Below are positions 1 to 8,184 of a stretch of DNA of 26,855 bases, one piece after another. How positions within the stretch are numbered: position 1 is the first letter of the stretch; each line of letters begins with the position of its first letter. The position numbers and the translations under genes are program-made. The notes under the pieces are model-generated. The model had not been told where the DNA came from. It did not search any database and saw only the letters and a list, made by a program, of their open reading frames with translations. Origin of the DNA: Alistipes sp. UBA936 (GTDB taxonomy: Bacteria > Bacteroidota > Bacteroidia > Bacteroidales > Rikenellaceae); assembly GCA_002293505.1 (NCBI GenBank), contig DBDI01000006.1, positions 2,844 to 29,698 on the forward strand, written 5' to 3'.

Positions 1-377
1 GCGACCCTTTCGAGGCAGAAGTTCACGCGGTCGCGTTTTTCGGCCTCGGAGCGGTTCGTAAAGAGGTCGAGCGGCAGTCGCACATTTTCCTCGACGGTCG
101 AGCTGTCGAGCAGCGCCCCGCCCTGAAAGATCATCCCCATCTGTTGTCGCATCGCCTTGAGGCCCGCGAAATCGAGCGCCGTGAATTGGATGTCGTCGTA
201 CCAAACCTCCCCGCTATCGGGCCGCACGAGACCCACTAAGCACTTCATCAACAGTGTTTTACCCGACCCGCTACGGCCGATGATCAGGTTAGTCTGTCCG
301 CGCTCGAACTCCACCGAGATGTCGTCCAGCACCCGCCGACCGTCGAAACCCTTAATTATGTGCTCCGCCCGGATCAT
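1..377 (-). CDS. mlaF: MlaF-type ABC transporter ATP-binding protein (partial, left edge)
   Basis: ATPase of an Mla-type ABC transporter, which moves phospholipids between the outer and inner membranes and works with the permease MlaE. Reading from the ATG at 377, the first 125 residues are visible and the C-terminus lies beyond the left edge. The Walker A motif GRSGSGKT is near residue 35, and the Q-loop region (MGMIFQGGALLD) is near residue 85. The ABC signature, Walker B and H-loop are outside the window. The gene begins one base after the mlaE stop codon, so the two are cotranscribed. The usual substrate-binding partner MlaD is not visible and may follow to the left. MlaF is chosen over a generic ABC ATPase because of the adjacent MlaE. 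Confidence 0.9.
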   Translation of the reverse strand, partial: MIRAEHIIKGFDGRRVLDDISVEFERGQTNLIIGRSGSGKTLLMKCLVGLVRPDSGEVWYDDIQFTALDFAGLKAMRQQMGMIFQGGALLDSSTVEENVRLPLDLFTNRSEAEKRDRVNFCLERV

Positions 378-378
378 A

Positions 379-1125
379 TTATATTAGCAGCCACTGAGTT
401 AGGATCAGGTTGAAGATCAATATCGTGATGCTGCTGGCGACGACGGCTCCGGTTGCACTGCGCGCGACCTCAAGAGAGTTTCCCTGAGCGAAGTAGCCGT
501 AAAACGCGGACACAGAGGTGATTATGAATGCAAAAACGGCCGTCTTTATCAACGCGTAGACGATCGACCACGGCTTGAAGTCCAGGTGCAGTCCCTCGAT
601 GAAGTCGCCGGGGAGCACCACCCCCGTGAGTGCCGAGATGAGGTAGCCGCCGACCGTGCCGATCAGGATGCTGAGGATGCACAGAAAAGGGAAGAAAACC
701 ACCGCCGCGACGATCTTCGGAAGGATCAGGTACGACGCCGAGTTAACGCCCATAAGTTCAAGAGCGTCAATCTGTTCGGTGATGCGCATAGTACCGATCT
801 CGGAGGCGATACTCGACCCCACCTTGCCAGCGAGAATCAACGCCACGACCGTGGACGAGAACTCCAGGATCATCGTTTCGCGAGTGGCGTACCCGATCAG
901 CGACCGCGGAATGAACCCCTCGTCGAGGTTGATGGCCATCTGGAGCGCGACGACGGCACCCATAAACGCTGATATTATGGCAGTTATGACTATCGAATCG
1001 AGACCGATGGCTTCCATCTCGGCCACCATCCGACGCCGGTAGATGCGCGCCTTCTCGGGACGGGAAAAAACCTTCCCCATCAACACGAAATAACCCCCGA
1101 GGCGTGCAAAAAACCGTCGTATCAT
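379..1125 (-). CDS. mlaE: MlaE-type ABC transporter permease
   Basis: Integral inner-membrane permease of the Mla phospholipid transporter, 248 residues, the usual family length. The family hallmark is seen in the middle of the protein (EIGTMRITEQIDALELMGVN). It is flanked by hydrophobic segments at about residues 45-65, 85-105, 145-170 and two near the C-terminus. The protein ends LILTQWLLI, directly before mlaF. The start codon overlaps the stop of the upstream DUF4834 gene by four bases (ATGA, 1122-1125), which suggests translational coupling. The order permease then ATPase is that of Mla operons in Bacteroidota. I see nothing missing. Confidence 0.93.
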   Translation of the reverse strand: MIRRFFARLGGYFVLMGKVFSRPEKARIYRRRMVAEMEAIGLDSIVITAIISAFMGAVVALQMAINLDEGFIPRSLIGYATRETMILEFSSTVVALILAGKVGSSIASEIGTMRITEQIDALELMGVNSASYLILPKIVAAVVFFPFLCILSILIGTVGGYLISALTGVVLPGDFIEGLHLDFKPWSIVYALIKTAVFAFIITSVSAFYGYFAQGNSLEVARSATGAVVASSITILIFNLILTQWLLI

Positions 1126-1439
1126 TCAGTCTTGTCGTTTGTCGTTTCGGCCCCGGAGACGAACGTTTCCTCCACGCTATACTCCTCGAACTCAACGTAT
1201 TCGCCCATTCCACGCGCCACCCGTTTTTCGACCTCCGAACTCATTTTTTCGACCGTCACCTGGCCTTCTTTCCGGCGCGCTTCCTTGGCTTGCCGTTGGG
1301 CCTCTTTTTTCGCTCTCGCGGCCGCATCGTTGTACGCCTCGACGTTTTTGCGCAGCCACCGCGCGAACACGGCCCGGAAAATCAGCCCCACAAACCATAC
1401 CACGGCGAGCGTGATGAACAAAAATTTGAAAAACGCCAT
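1122..1439 (-). CDS. DUF4834 family small membrane protein
   Basis: A 105-residue protein of unknown function. One N-terminal transmembrane segment (about residues 4-26, FLFITLAVVWFVGLIFRAVF) is followed by a basic, probably helical stretch rich in Ala, Lys, Arg and Glu (about 30-60). The acidic C-terminal part contains GEYVEFEEYSVEE. This layout, with a GEYVxxEE-like tail, matches the DUF4834 family, which I know only from Bacteroidota. The topology suggests a short membrane anchor with a charged cytoplasmic tail. It overlaps mlaE by four bases and follows the DoxX-like gene by four bases, so it sits in the same operon. The family assignment is by recall of the pattern. Confidence 0.75.
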   Translation of the reverse strand: MAFFKFLFITLAVVWFVGLIFRAVFARWLRKNVEAYNDAAARAKKEAQRQAKEARRKEGQVTVEKMSSEVEKRVARGMGEYVEFEEYSVEETFVSGAETTNDKTE

Positions 1440-1443
1440 AATG

Positions 1444-2517
1444 TCAGCCCCCTCTGATCTGTTTTTTGCTGATTACCACTCCGTTATCTATCACCACGAC
1501 GCCCGTCCTTGCCCTCAACATTGTCAGGGCCGTTGTTGCATCGAGGTTGAAAACTTCTATCGGCGGCGCGTCCGGCCCCCCCAGCCGCACCGTCTCGTCC
1601 TCCGACAGCGGCGACGACGTCACCAGTATCACTCGCCCGGGCCTCAGCGTTGCGCCGCTTCGATTGCGCCTTCCCGCGTTTCTCGTGGCTGGATTTCGCG
1701 TAGCCGGTTTGCTCGCCTGTTCGACAATCCTCTCGAATCCCTGCTCGACGCTCGGCGTAATGTCGCTCAATCGGCTGGCTACCAACACATAAGTCCGACC
1801 GTCGTCATCAAGCAGCTCCCACGTCCCATCGCCCTGGGCGTTGAAAATCGTGAACTCACGCAGCCTGATGTCGCCACCTTGCTCGTCCTCTTCGTTTGCT
1901 CCCGGATCTCCGAATCGTGCCTCTCGCAGGTCGACCCCGACCCTGTAGGGCAGGAAATCCACCAGCGGCAAATGGCGATAACACCACACCCCTAATCCGA
2001 CTGACACACAGGTAAATACGGCCACAGCCAACCACTCCGCAGGTCTCTTCGGCCACAGCGGCAAACCCTCCCCTCGAGCCGCCAGCCAAACCACAATTGC
2101 CAGCGCCAACAGCACCAAATTCTTGGCCACCGATCCCCATGGCGTCAATCGCACCGCATCGCCGAAACAACCGCACTCTTCAACAGGCAACACCGTGGCA
2201 CTCAACACTGTAACGACCACGAACACGCTCATCGCCACCAGCGCCGCCAACGCCGCAAGCCGCCGCCAAACCCCGAAAACCAGCATCAGCCCAAGCACCA
2301 ACTCCGCAGCACACATCGCAATCGAAAGCACGATCCGCCCCCCGTCGCCCTCGCCGAGCAGACCCGCCGACAGACCCGCTGGAAGGCCCCAAACGTTCAG
2401 ATACTCAGTGATTTTCAGCGCCGTACCCCACGGGTCGATGCACTTCACGAAGCCCGAAAACACGAACGTCAGCCCGAGAACCACCCTACAAAATTTCGCA
2501 AAAGCCCTCATACTCAT
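1444..2517 (-). CDS. DoxX-like (BT_3928-type) membrane protein with C-terminal soluble domain
   Basis: A 357-residue protein. The N-terminal half carries about five hydrophobic segments (roughly residues 8-30, 60-85, 90-115, 130-150, 165-185), and its start, with VVLGLTFVFSGFVKCIDPWGTALK, is the classic opening of DoxX-like proteins. Two cysteines in VEECGCFGD recall the CxC seen in MauE/DoxX relatives. The C-terminal half (about 200-357) is soluble and ends in a thioredoxin-fold-like pattern (VILVTSSPLSEDE, then GVVVIDNGVVISKK) without a CxxC pair. Proteins of this layout are called BT_3928 family in Bacteroidota; their function is unproven. Between these parts, near residues 270-295, is an odd Arg/Asn/Ala-rich stretch with repeated TRN units. 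The start overlaps the tmk stop as ATGA (2514-2517); a second ATG at 2511 is possible. Confidence 0.75.
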   Translation of the reverse strand: MSMRAFAKFCRVVLGLTFVFSGFVKCIDPWGTALKITEYLNVWGLPAGLSAGLLGEGDGGRIVLSIAMCAAELVLGLMLVFGVWRRLAALAALVAMSVFVVVTVLSATVLPVEECGCFGDAVRLTPWGSVAKNLVLLALAIVVWLAARGEGLPLWPKRPAEWLAVAVFTCVSVGLGVWCYRHLPLVDFLPYRVGVDLREARFGDPGANEEDEQGGDIRLREFTIFNAQGDGTWELLDDDGRTYVLVASRLSDITPSVEQGFERIVEQASKPATRNPATRNAGRRNRSGATLRPGRVILVTSSPLSEDETVRLGGPDAPPIEVFNLDATTALTMLRARTGVVVIDNGVVISKKQIRGG

Positions 2518-3278
2518 CGCTTTATAGTCTCATCCAGGCTCCGTGGCCCGGCGAGAATCTCGTTCTTTATCTTCTCAAAAATCTCCGCAGCGGGCAGCAT
2601 CTCCCCATCCTCGCCCGAACACTCTATCACCCTAAGAGTCTGGTCGTTACACGCCTCGGCCAGATACACTTCGCGCACCCGCCGCTGCAACTCCGACGAC
2701 GCCTCGTGCACATCCGTCCTCCCCTGCAAATAATCTCTATCTCCCTCTGTATCAACATCACGTCCTCCGCCTCTACAACCCCTTCGTTCCGCCAGTTTCG
2801 TCGCCGAAAACCTCGCGGGCACATCCAAAAACAGCGACACATCCGGCCGCGGCACTCCCCACGTCTCGTACTCCAGCTCCAATATCCAGTCTCTCAGCCG
2901 TTTACGCGCCGCCTCACCCTCCACTTTCGCACACTGATAGGCCACATTCGAGTACACATACCTGTCCAGCAGCACCCACCGCCCCTCGGCCAACCACGCC
3001 CGCAGTGTCGGCGCGGCATCGGCCTGATCGCCCGCAAACAACAACGCAAGTGCGTAAGGATCAACGCCTTGCTTGCCACCAGCAGTTCCCCGCCCCTCCG
3101 CAGTCCCGAACTCGCCCCTTAGAAATCGCGCGATCAGCTCGCCATACAGGGGCGTCTCCACTCGCGGAAAGTGCAGAGTTTCAGCCTCATATCCCTCCCG
3201 CTCGACCCACTCTCTGAGCAGCCTCATCTGGGTCGATTTCCCGGCCCCGTCCAGCCCCTCCAAAACGATCAACGGCAT
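2514..3278 (-). CDS. tmk: Thymidylate kinase
   Basis: Phosphorylates dTMP to dTDP in the cytoplasm for DNA synthesis. The P-loop GLDGAGKST is at residues 8-16, the DRY-type motif is DRYVYSNVAYQ, and the substrate-binding region contains LLFAGDQADA. The protein is 254 residues, longer than the usual 200-230, because of two insertions: a Gly-rich one (GTAEGRGTAGGKQG) before VDPYALALLFAGD, and an Arg/Gly/Asp-rich one (GCRGGGRDVDTEG) in the LID region before DRDYLQGRTDVHE. The catalytic motifs are intact, so the enzyme is probably active. It overlaps sufS by ten bases upstream and the DoxX-like gene by four bases downstream. Confidence 0.95.
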   Translation of the reverse strand: MPLIVLEGLDGAGKSTQMRLLREWVEREGYEAETLHFPRVETPLYGELIARFLRGEFGTAEGRGTAGGKQGVDPYALALLFAGDQADAAPTLRAWLAEGRWVLLDRYVYSNVAYQCAKVEGEAARKRLRDWILELEYETWGVPRPDVSLFLDVPARFSATKLAERRGCRGGGRDVDTEGDRDYLQGRTDVHEASSELQRRVREVYLAEACNDQTLRVIECSGEDGEMLPAAEIFEKIKNEILAGPRSLDETIKR

Positions 3279-4540
3279 AGCATTTCCACAGCTTTTCGGA
3301 CGGCCTGCGCAAGCATAACCACCTCTTGTTCAGTATTATATATCGCCATCGAGGCCCTGCACACACCGCCCGTACCCTTCTCCTCGAGTCGTTCCACCAG
3401 CGGTTGCGCACACAGCGTCCCGGTTCGTACCGCTATTCCTTGTTTATCAAGCAGTTGACCCAGATCGGCCGAATGCACTCCCTCGACGTTGAACGCCACA
3501 ATCGGCGCAGAATTTTTGCCGTCGCCAGACCCGTTCGCAGACCCATCCGGATCCGCGCCATACACCTTCAACCCATTGATTTTCAGCAGCTCAGCCACTG
3601 CAACCTCTCTCAACTTCGCCTCGTGCCGCGCGACCTCCTCCGCGTCGAACTCGCCCAGCCACCTGATCGCCTCCGCCAATCCGACCGCACCCACATAATT
3701 CGGCGTTCCCGCCTCCAACCTATACGGCAGCTCGGCAAAGATCGAAGACGTGAACGTAACTCCCTGTGGTGCAACCATTTCCCCTCCTCCCATCATTGGC
3801 GGTAACCGCTCCAGCAGCTCTCGTCGACCCCACAGCACACCTGTTCCGGTCGGCCCATAGAGTTTGTGTCCCGAAAACGCATAGAAATCGCACCCTAACT
3901 CGTTGACATTCACTCCTCCGTGCACTATCCCCTGCGCCCCGTCGACGACCACGACCGCTCCGTGCCGCCTCGCCACCTCTACCACCCGCTGCAAATCCGT
4001 CCACGCCCCTAACACGTTGGAACACTGCGTAATAGCCACCACTCTCGTCCGCTCATCGACCAACTCTTCCAGCCGCTCGACCTCTGGCCGCCCATCGGCC
4101 CCAACCGGCAACACCCGCAACTCCCCACGCGACCCCATCGCCATCTGCCACGGCACGATGTTCGAATGGTGCTCCGCCTCGCTGATCACGACGTTATCTC
4201 CCTCTCCCACAAGTAGTTCACACAGTCCCCGAGCCACCATATTCAGCGCCGCCGTCGCTCCCGACGTGAAGACCACCTCCTCCCTCTCTCCTGCCCCGAT
4301 GAACGCCGCCACGGTGTCACGCGCGGCCTCATACATTTCTGTCGCCTCAGCCGCCAAAAGATGCCCGGCACGATGGACATTCGCATTGACCCTCAGCAAC
4401 ATATCCTCCATCGTACGAACCACCTGCACCGGTTTTTGTGTCGTCGCTGCGTTGTCCAAATAGACCAGTGGCCGCCCGTAAACAGTCCGCCCGAGGATCG
4501 GAAATTCCGCTCTAATTGCCTCTATATCAAATGGTCGCAT
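3269..4540 (-). CDS. sufS: SufS-type cysteine desulfurase
   Basis: PLP-dependent enzyme that takes sulfur from L-cysteine as a persulfide for Fe-S cluster assembly. The 423-residue protein shows the family motifs in order: YLDNAATTQKP near residue 30, the NANVHR stretch, TSGATAALN, the PLP-lysine motif FSGHKLYGPTG near residue 230, MMGGGEMV, and the catalytic cysteine loop RTGTLCAQP (Cys near 377). E. coli SufS has RTGHHCAQP, so the two residues before the cysteine differ. A Gly/Ser/Asn-rich insertion (DPDGSANGSGDGKNSA) lies near residues 335-350. No sufBCD or sufE is seen nearby; the neighbours are tmk (10-base overlap) and ybeY (14-base overlap). CsdA or another class V relative is the alternative, but the lysine loop favours SufS. 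Confidence 0.88.
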   Translation of the reverse strand: MRPFDIEAIRAEFPILGRTVYGRPLVYLDNAATTQKPVQVVRTMEDMLLRVNANVHRAGHLLAAEATEMYEAARDTVAAFIGAGEREEVVFTSGATAALNMVARGLCELLVGEGDNVVISEAEHHSNIVPWQMAMGSRGELRVLPVGADGRPEVERLEELVDERTRVVAITQCSNVLGAWTDLQRVVEVARRHGAVVVVDGAQGIVHGGVNVNELGCDFYAFSGHKLYGPTGTGVLWGRRELLERLPPMMGGGEMVAPQGVTFTSSIFAELPYRLEAGTPNYVGAVGLAEAIRWLGEFDAEEVARHEAKLREVAVAELLKINGLKVYGADPDGSANGSGDGKNSAPIVAFNVEGVHSADLGQLLDKQGIAVRTGTLCAQPLVERLEEKGTGGVCRASMAIYNTEQEVVMLAQAVRKAVEMLCR

Positions 4541-5006
4541 AAAATTTCCTCAAGTATTTATCCTCCCGCCGCCTCATCGCCCGTTGTTCGCGCTCCGTCG
4601 CGTCGCCGTGACCACACAGGTGCAATACGCCGTGGATCATCACCCGTCGCATCTCCACCTCTGGCGCAACACACAGATCCTTAGCGTTTTCCGCGACCGT
4701 CACCGGATCGACAAAAATATCTCCGCTCACCACCCGCACCCCGCCGGCAGACGCCTCCCCCCTCTCAGAAAGCCCTGAAGCCCCCAAGGCCGGAGCCCCA
4801 TAGTCGAACGTGATGACATCCGTCGGCCAGTCGTGGCCCAGAAAATCGCGATTAATCTCCCTGTGGCGCTCCTGCCCACAGAACACAAAATTCACCGGCC
4901 CCAGCCTGCACCCCTCGGCCCGAACACACTCCGCAACCCACTCCGCCACCCGTCCCTTTCCGCGCAGCTTAAATTCCGTCCCGTCCGTATAGTATTTCAC
5001 CGCCAT
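4527..5006 (-). CDS. ybeY: Endoribonuclease YbeY (rRNA maturation factor)
   Basis: Metal-dependent RNase acting in 16S rRNA 3'-end maturation and ribosome quality control. The metal-binding signature is HGVLHLCGHGD near residue 128. It keeps the first two histidines of the HGxLHLxGxDH motif, while the third ligand position is Asp, as I recall for other Bacteroidota members. The NREINRDFLGHDWPTDVITFDYG-like region preceding SGDIFVDPVTVAENA is also typical (HREINRDFLG and DVITFDYG are visible). An insertion rich in Ala/Gly/Ser (about 20 residues, APALGASGLSERGEASAGG) separates DYG from the SGDIF strand. The ATG at 5006 is chosen over an in-frame TTG at 5012 because a clear AGGAGG lies eight bases before it. 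The length is 159 residues. Confidence 0.93.
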   Translation of the reverse strand: MAVKYYTDGTEFKLRGKGRVAEWVAECVRAEGCRLGPVNFVFCGQERHREINRDFLGHDWPTDVITFDYGAPALGASGLSERGEASAGGVRVVSGDIFVDPVTVAENAKDLCVAPEVEMRRVMIHGVLHLCGHGDATEREQRAMRRREDKYLRKFYATI

Positions 5007-5014
5007 CGCCAAAA

Positions 5015-5020
5015 CCTCCT
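5015..5020 (-). promoter_or_regulatory. Strong Shine-Dalgarno sequence of ybeY
   Basis: On the minus strand the sequence AGGAGG lies at 5020-5015, eight bases before the ATG at 5006 and only two before an in-frame TTG at 5012. The spacing decides for the ATG. It sits in the 31-base gap after the EnvC-like gene. A full Shine-Dalgarno is less common in Bacteroidota, so it stands out here. Confidence 0.6.
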
Positions 5021-5037
5021 AAGCCTCCCTGCAGCCA

Positions 5038-6219
5038 TCACCTCAGCCACTCTTCCGGATCCAGCGGCACTGTTTCGCGCCAGATTTGTAACAACAATAC
5101 GTGCCTCTCTTCGTTTGCCGAGTTGTTGATCTTTCCCACTATCTGGTTGAGTGCCACCGCATCTCCGTTCTTCAGCCTCGTCTCTGCCAAGTTGCCATAC
5201 AACACAATGTAGCTTCCCGAGCGCACTGTCACACACTTGTCGAATTGTCCGATGTTGTACACCCCCGTGACCTTCCCTTCGAACACCGCCCTCACTTGCG
5301 CTCCTCGGCCCGTTGCTATGGTTATCCCCTTCTCGTCCCTGGTTATTCCGTCCGCCATCCTGTTCGGCCCGAAATGGGCCACGACTGCTCCTGCTCCTCC
5401 CACCGGCCAGGGTAGCTTCCCCTTGTTTTCCTCGAACCGGCCACTCAACACCACATCCACATCCGCTCCGCGAGCCTGCGCTGCTATGATCCTGTCTATT
5501 TCTTTCTGGGCAGCGGCTATCTTTTCTCTCTCCTTCTTCGCATCTGCTTCCAGCTTCCGGCGGTCCTTCTGCAAGTCACTCAGCCTCGCCTTGTACGCTG
5601 CTTCGCTCTTCGCCAAGACCCCCAACGCTTTGTCGCTCTCGGCCCTCAGCCCCTCCAGGCGCTTCTTTTCTCCTTCCAGCTCCCTGATCTCTCGCTCCAG
5701 CTCCTTTCCCAGCGAATCTATCTCTGTTCCTCTCCTCGCCCGCTCGCTGTTGTACCGCCTCAGATACGTCAGCCTCCTCGTCGCATCGTTGAAGTCCTTG
5801 GCTGCCAACAGAAAGGCCGTCGCATTGTTCAGCTTGTGATTTTTCCACGTCGCATAGACCGTCTTCCCATACTCCGCCTTCAGCCCTTCCAGTTGCTTTT
5901 CCAGCCTCCCCGCCTGCCTTTCGTCGGCCCTGATCTTCGTTGCCAATCCTCCCACCTGCTTTTCCAGCCCTTGTGCTACTTTCTTTTGTGCTCCGATCTT
6001 GTTTCGCTCTATGGCCAATGCTCGCTCTGATGATGTTGTTTGCTTGACGTTTTCTCCCGACAGTCGCTCTATTTCGGCCAGTTGTTGCCTTGCTTGCCTG
6101 ATCGCATCTTCCTGGGCTCCAATATCTTGTCCCGTCACTGATCCTGCCGCCAAAACCGCAGCCACCGCCATCACCACCCCCTTCATCACCGCTCCCGCTA
6201 TGACCCCCCTCCTCTTCAT
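5038..6219 (-). CDS. EnvC-like murein hydrolase activator (coiled coil plus degenerate LytM domain)
   Basis: Probably a periplasmic activator of amidases that split daughter-cell peptidoglycan. The 393-residue protein has an N-terminal signal peptide (MKRRGVIAGAVMKGV... ending near AAGSVTGQ, residue 31). A long Glu/Lys/Arg/Ala-rich coiled coil follows at about 32-260. The C-terminal LytM/M23-like domain covers about 280-393 (GAVVAHFGPNRMADGITRDEKGI, then GRGAQVRAVFEGKVTGV). The zinc ligands of active M23 peptidases (HxxxD and HxH) are not found: the first motif is replaced around KGITIATG and the last by HVLLLQIW. A degenerate domain of this kind is what EnvC-type activators have. It overlaps the TPR gene by four bases and precedes ybeY by 31 bases. 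Confidence 0.85.
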   Translation of the reverse strand: MKRRGVIAGAVMKGVVMAVAAVLAAGSVTGQDIGAQEDAIRQARQQLAEIERLSGENVKQTTSSERALAIERNKIGAQKKVAQGLEKQVGGLATKIRADERQAGRLEKQLEGLKAEYGKTVYATWKNHKLNNATAFLLAAKDFNDATRRLTYLRRYNSERARRGTEIDSLGKELEREIRELEGEKKRLEGLRAESDKALGVLAKSEAAYKARLSDLQKDRRKLEADAKKEREKIAAAQKEIDRIIAAQARGADVDVVLSGRFEENKGKLPWPVGGAGAVVAHFGPNRMADGITRDEKGITIATGRGAQVRAVFEGKVTGVYNIGQFDKCVTVRSGSYIVLYGNLAETRLKNGDAVALNQIVGKINNSANEERHVLLLQIWRETVPLDPEEWLR

Positions 6220-7169
6220 TTACCCTCCCCGGCAGCTCCCGCGGCTCGCTTTCGGTACACTTCGGCCATAAAATCGTCTCCCATCGCTTCCAGTATCTCG
6301 GCATAGTGCCTCAGCAGTTCCGGGCTTTGCTCTCTGTCCAGCGCCAGTGCTCTCTGCATCACCTTCTTGGCTTCGTCGTAGTCTTCCAGCTTGTAGAGTA
6401 CCCACGCATAGGTATCGAGATAGGTCGGGTCGTTCTCTCTGAGCTTTACCGCCCTCGTCGCCATCCCCAAGGCCCTGTCCAGTTCTTCGTCCCTCTCGGC
6501 CAGATAATATGCATAGTTGTTCAACACCAGCGCGTTATTCCTGTCCAGCGCCAATGCTTTCTCATACTCCGCAAAGGCCCTCTTGTCGTTTCCCTCCTCG
6601 TGCCACAGTGACCCGATCGCCCCCAACAGCTCACTCTTCACCGAATCTGCTTCCGCTCCTCTGCCTGGCACTTCTTTCATCGCCTGTCCCAGCAATTTTC
6701 GCGCCTCTGCCAGCTTGCCGTCCATTTGTAGTATGCTGGTTTTGACCATATATCCCTCCATCCGGTTGGTTTCGGGCCGCGCATACTTTGCTTCTGCAAT
6801 GGCCATCGCGTGCGCCGCATCCCCGTCCCTGTACGCTCTCCCCAGCCGCAGATCCAACAGCACCATCAGCCTGTCATACTGCCCTTTGTACCAGCGGTTT
6901 TCGCCATCCAGCTCCACGGCCCTCGCCGAATACTCCAGCGCCTTCAGTTCATCTCCCAGCGCCAGGTGTGCGTTTGCTGCTTCGAACATCGAGGGGCCGT
7001 GATCCGGCGCGGCCCTCAACGCTTCTTCGAACTTTGCCAACGCTTCCGCCGGCCGCTCTTCCGCCGCCAGCCTCACTCCGTCGGTATACGGTACAATCGG
7101 GCTTTCCGGCTGCCTCACCGGCCCCGCCACCAGCACCCCCGCCATCATTATATAGCTAAATAGCAGCAT
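6216..7169 (-). CDS. Exported tetratricopeptide repeat protein
   Basis: A 317-residue protein with a short hydrophobic N-terminus (MLLFSYIMMAGVLVAG), probably a signal peptide. TPR units follow, for example around residues 30-100 (AEALAKFEEALRAAPDHGPSMF, ALEYSARAVELD) and 185-300 (AFAEYEKALALDRNNALVLNNYAYYLAE, ALGMATRAVKL, AKKVMQRALALD). TPRs mediate protein-protein contacts; the partner is unknown, but the translationally coupled EnvC-like gene (ATGA overlap at 6216-6219) suggests an envelope or cell-division role. The start at 7169 overlaps the pheS stop by 14 bases. ATGs at 7148 and 7145 are alternatives but would remove much of the hydrophobic leader. Related Bacteroidales TPR proteins in this position are, as I recall, larger. 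Confidence 0.8.
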   Translation of the reverse strand: MLLFSYIMMAGVLVAGPVRQPESPIVPYTDGVRLAAEERPAEALAKFEEALRAAPDHGPSMFEAANAHLALGDELKALEYSARAVELDGENRWYKGQYDRLMVLLDLRLGRAYRDGDAAHAMAIAEAKYARPETNRMEGYMVKTSILQMDGKLAEARKLLGQAMKEVPGRGAEADSVKSELLGAIGSLWHEEGNDKRAFAEYEKALALDRNNALVLNNYAYYLAERDEELDRALGMATRAVKLRENDPTYLDTYAWVLYKLEDYDEAKKVMQRALALDREQSPELLRHYAEILEAMGDDFMAEVYRKRAAGAAGEGK

Positions 7170-8184
7170 CGAATTGGTGTAGGAACCTCACATCGTTTTC
7201 GAAATATAGCCTCAGATCTCCCACTCCGTACCTCAGCATCGCGATTCTCTCCACTCCCATTCCGAAGGCGAACCCGCTGTACCGCTCCGGATCTATTCCA
7301 CACTCTTTCAGCACATTCGGGTCTACCATTCCGCACCCCATCACTTCCAGCCACCCTGTTCCCTTGCACACCGGACACCCTTTTCCTCCACACAGGTTGC
7401 ACGACACGTCCACTTCCCCGCTCGGTTCGGTAAACGGAAAGTACGACGGCCTCAGCCTGATTTTCGTTTCCGGCCCGAACATCTCTCTCGCGAAATGCAA
7501 CAGCGTCTGCTTCAGATCGGCGAACGACACTCCTTCGTCCACATAGAGTCCTTCCACCTGATGGAAAATGCAGTGCGCCCTGTACGATATTGCTTCGTTC
7601 CTGAATACCCTCCCCGGACATATCACCCTGATGGGCGGCTCGGTGGTCTCCATCACCCTCACCTGAATCGAGCTTGTATGCGTCCTCAGTAGCACATCTG
7701 GATCCTTCTCCACAAAGAACGTGTCCTGCATATCTCTTGCCGGGTGCTCCGGCGCGAAGTTCAGTGCCGTAAAGACGTGCCTGTCGTCTTCTATCTCCGG
7801 CCCGTCTGCCACCGTATACCCCATCCGCTCGAATATATCCACTATCCTGTTTCTCACCAGCGAGATCGGATGCCTGCTTCCCGTTGCTTCGGCTGTTCCT
7901 TCTCCCGGTCGCGTCATATCTTCCGTTTCCTCGACCTGCACACCGCTTCCTCCCGCCGCTGCCTTCAGTTCATTCACCCTCTCCATTGCTTTGTTCTTCA
8001 GTTCGTTCAACCTCTGCCCCAGTTCTCTCTTCACTTCCGGGGCTGCTGCTCTGAACTCTTCCATCAGTCCTGTCACGACGCCTTTTTTCCCGAGCATTCT
8101 CACTCTGAACTCTTCTATTTCGCCCGCGGCACGACTTTGGAACGCCTCCACCTGGGCCATCACTTGGTTTATCTTCTCTTTCAT
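7156..8184 (-). CDS. pheS: Phenylalanine--tRNA ligase alpha subunit
   Basis: Catalytic alpha chain of the class II (alphabeta)2 enzyme that charges tRNA-Phe. The N-terminal helical arm (about 1-90) is followed by the core, with RHPISLVRNRIVDIFERMGY, GPEIEDDRHVFTALNFAPEHPARD, motif 2 (RVFRNEAISYRAHCIFHQVEG) and motif 3 (GFAFGMGVERIAMLRYG). A cysteine-rich insertion CNLCGGKGCPVCKGTGW near residue 265 looks like a zinc knuckle and is familiar from Bacteroidota PheS. The start is the ATG at 8184; a longer reading begins with TTG at 8193 and lies inside the predicted -7 box. The length is 342 residues. The beta subunit gene pheT is not in the window. It is divergent from uvrC. Confidence 0.96.
   Translation of the reverse strand: MKEKINQVMAQVEAFQSRAAGEIEEFRVRMLGKKGVVTGLMEEFRAAAPEVKRELGQRLNELKNKAMERVNELKAAAGGSGVQVEETEDMTRPGEGTAEATGSRHPISLVRNRIVDIFERMGYTVADGPEIEDDRHVFTALNFAPEHPARDMQDTFFVEKDPDVLLRTHTSSIQVRVMETTEPPIRVICPGRVFRNEAISYRAHCIFHQVEGLYVDEGVSFADLKQTLLHFAREMFGPETKIRLRPSYFPFTEPSGEVDVSCNLCGGKGCPVCKGTGWLEVMGCGMVDPNVLKECGIDPERYSGFAFGMGVERIAMLRYGVGDLRLYFENDVRFLHQFDAAI

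Noticed and set aside
5576..6304. A 242-codon minus-strand frame overlapping the EnvC-like and TPR genes
   Set aside because: It is an alternative frame of purine-rich coding DNA; the sequence is Arg/Glu/Gly-rich without any motif.
7364..7420. The cysteine-rich stretch of PheS taken for a separate small zinc-finger protein
   Set aside because: It is in frame with PheS and placed in the known insertion between motifs 2 and 3.
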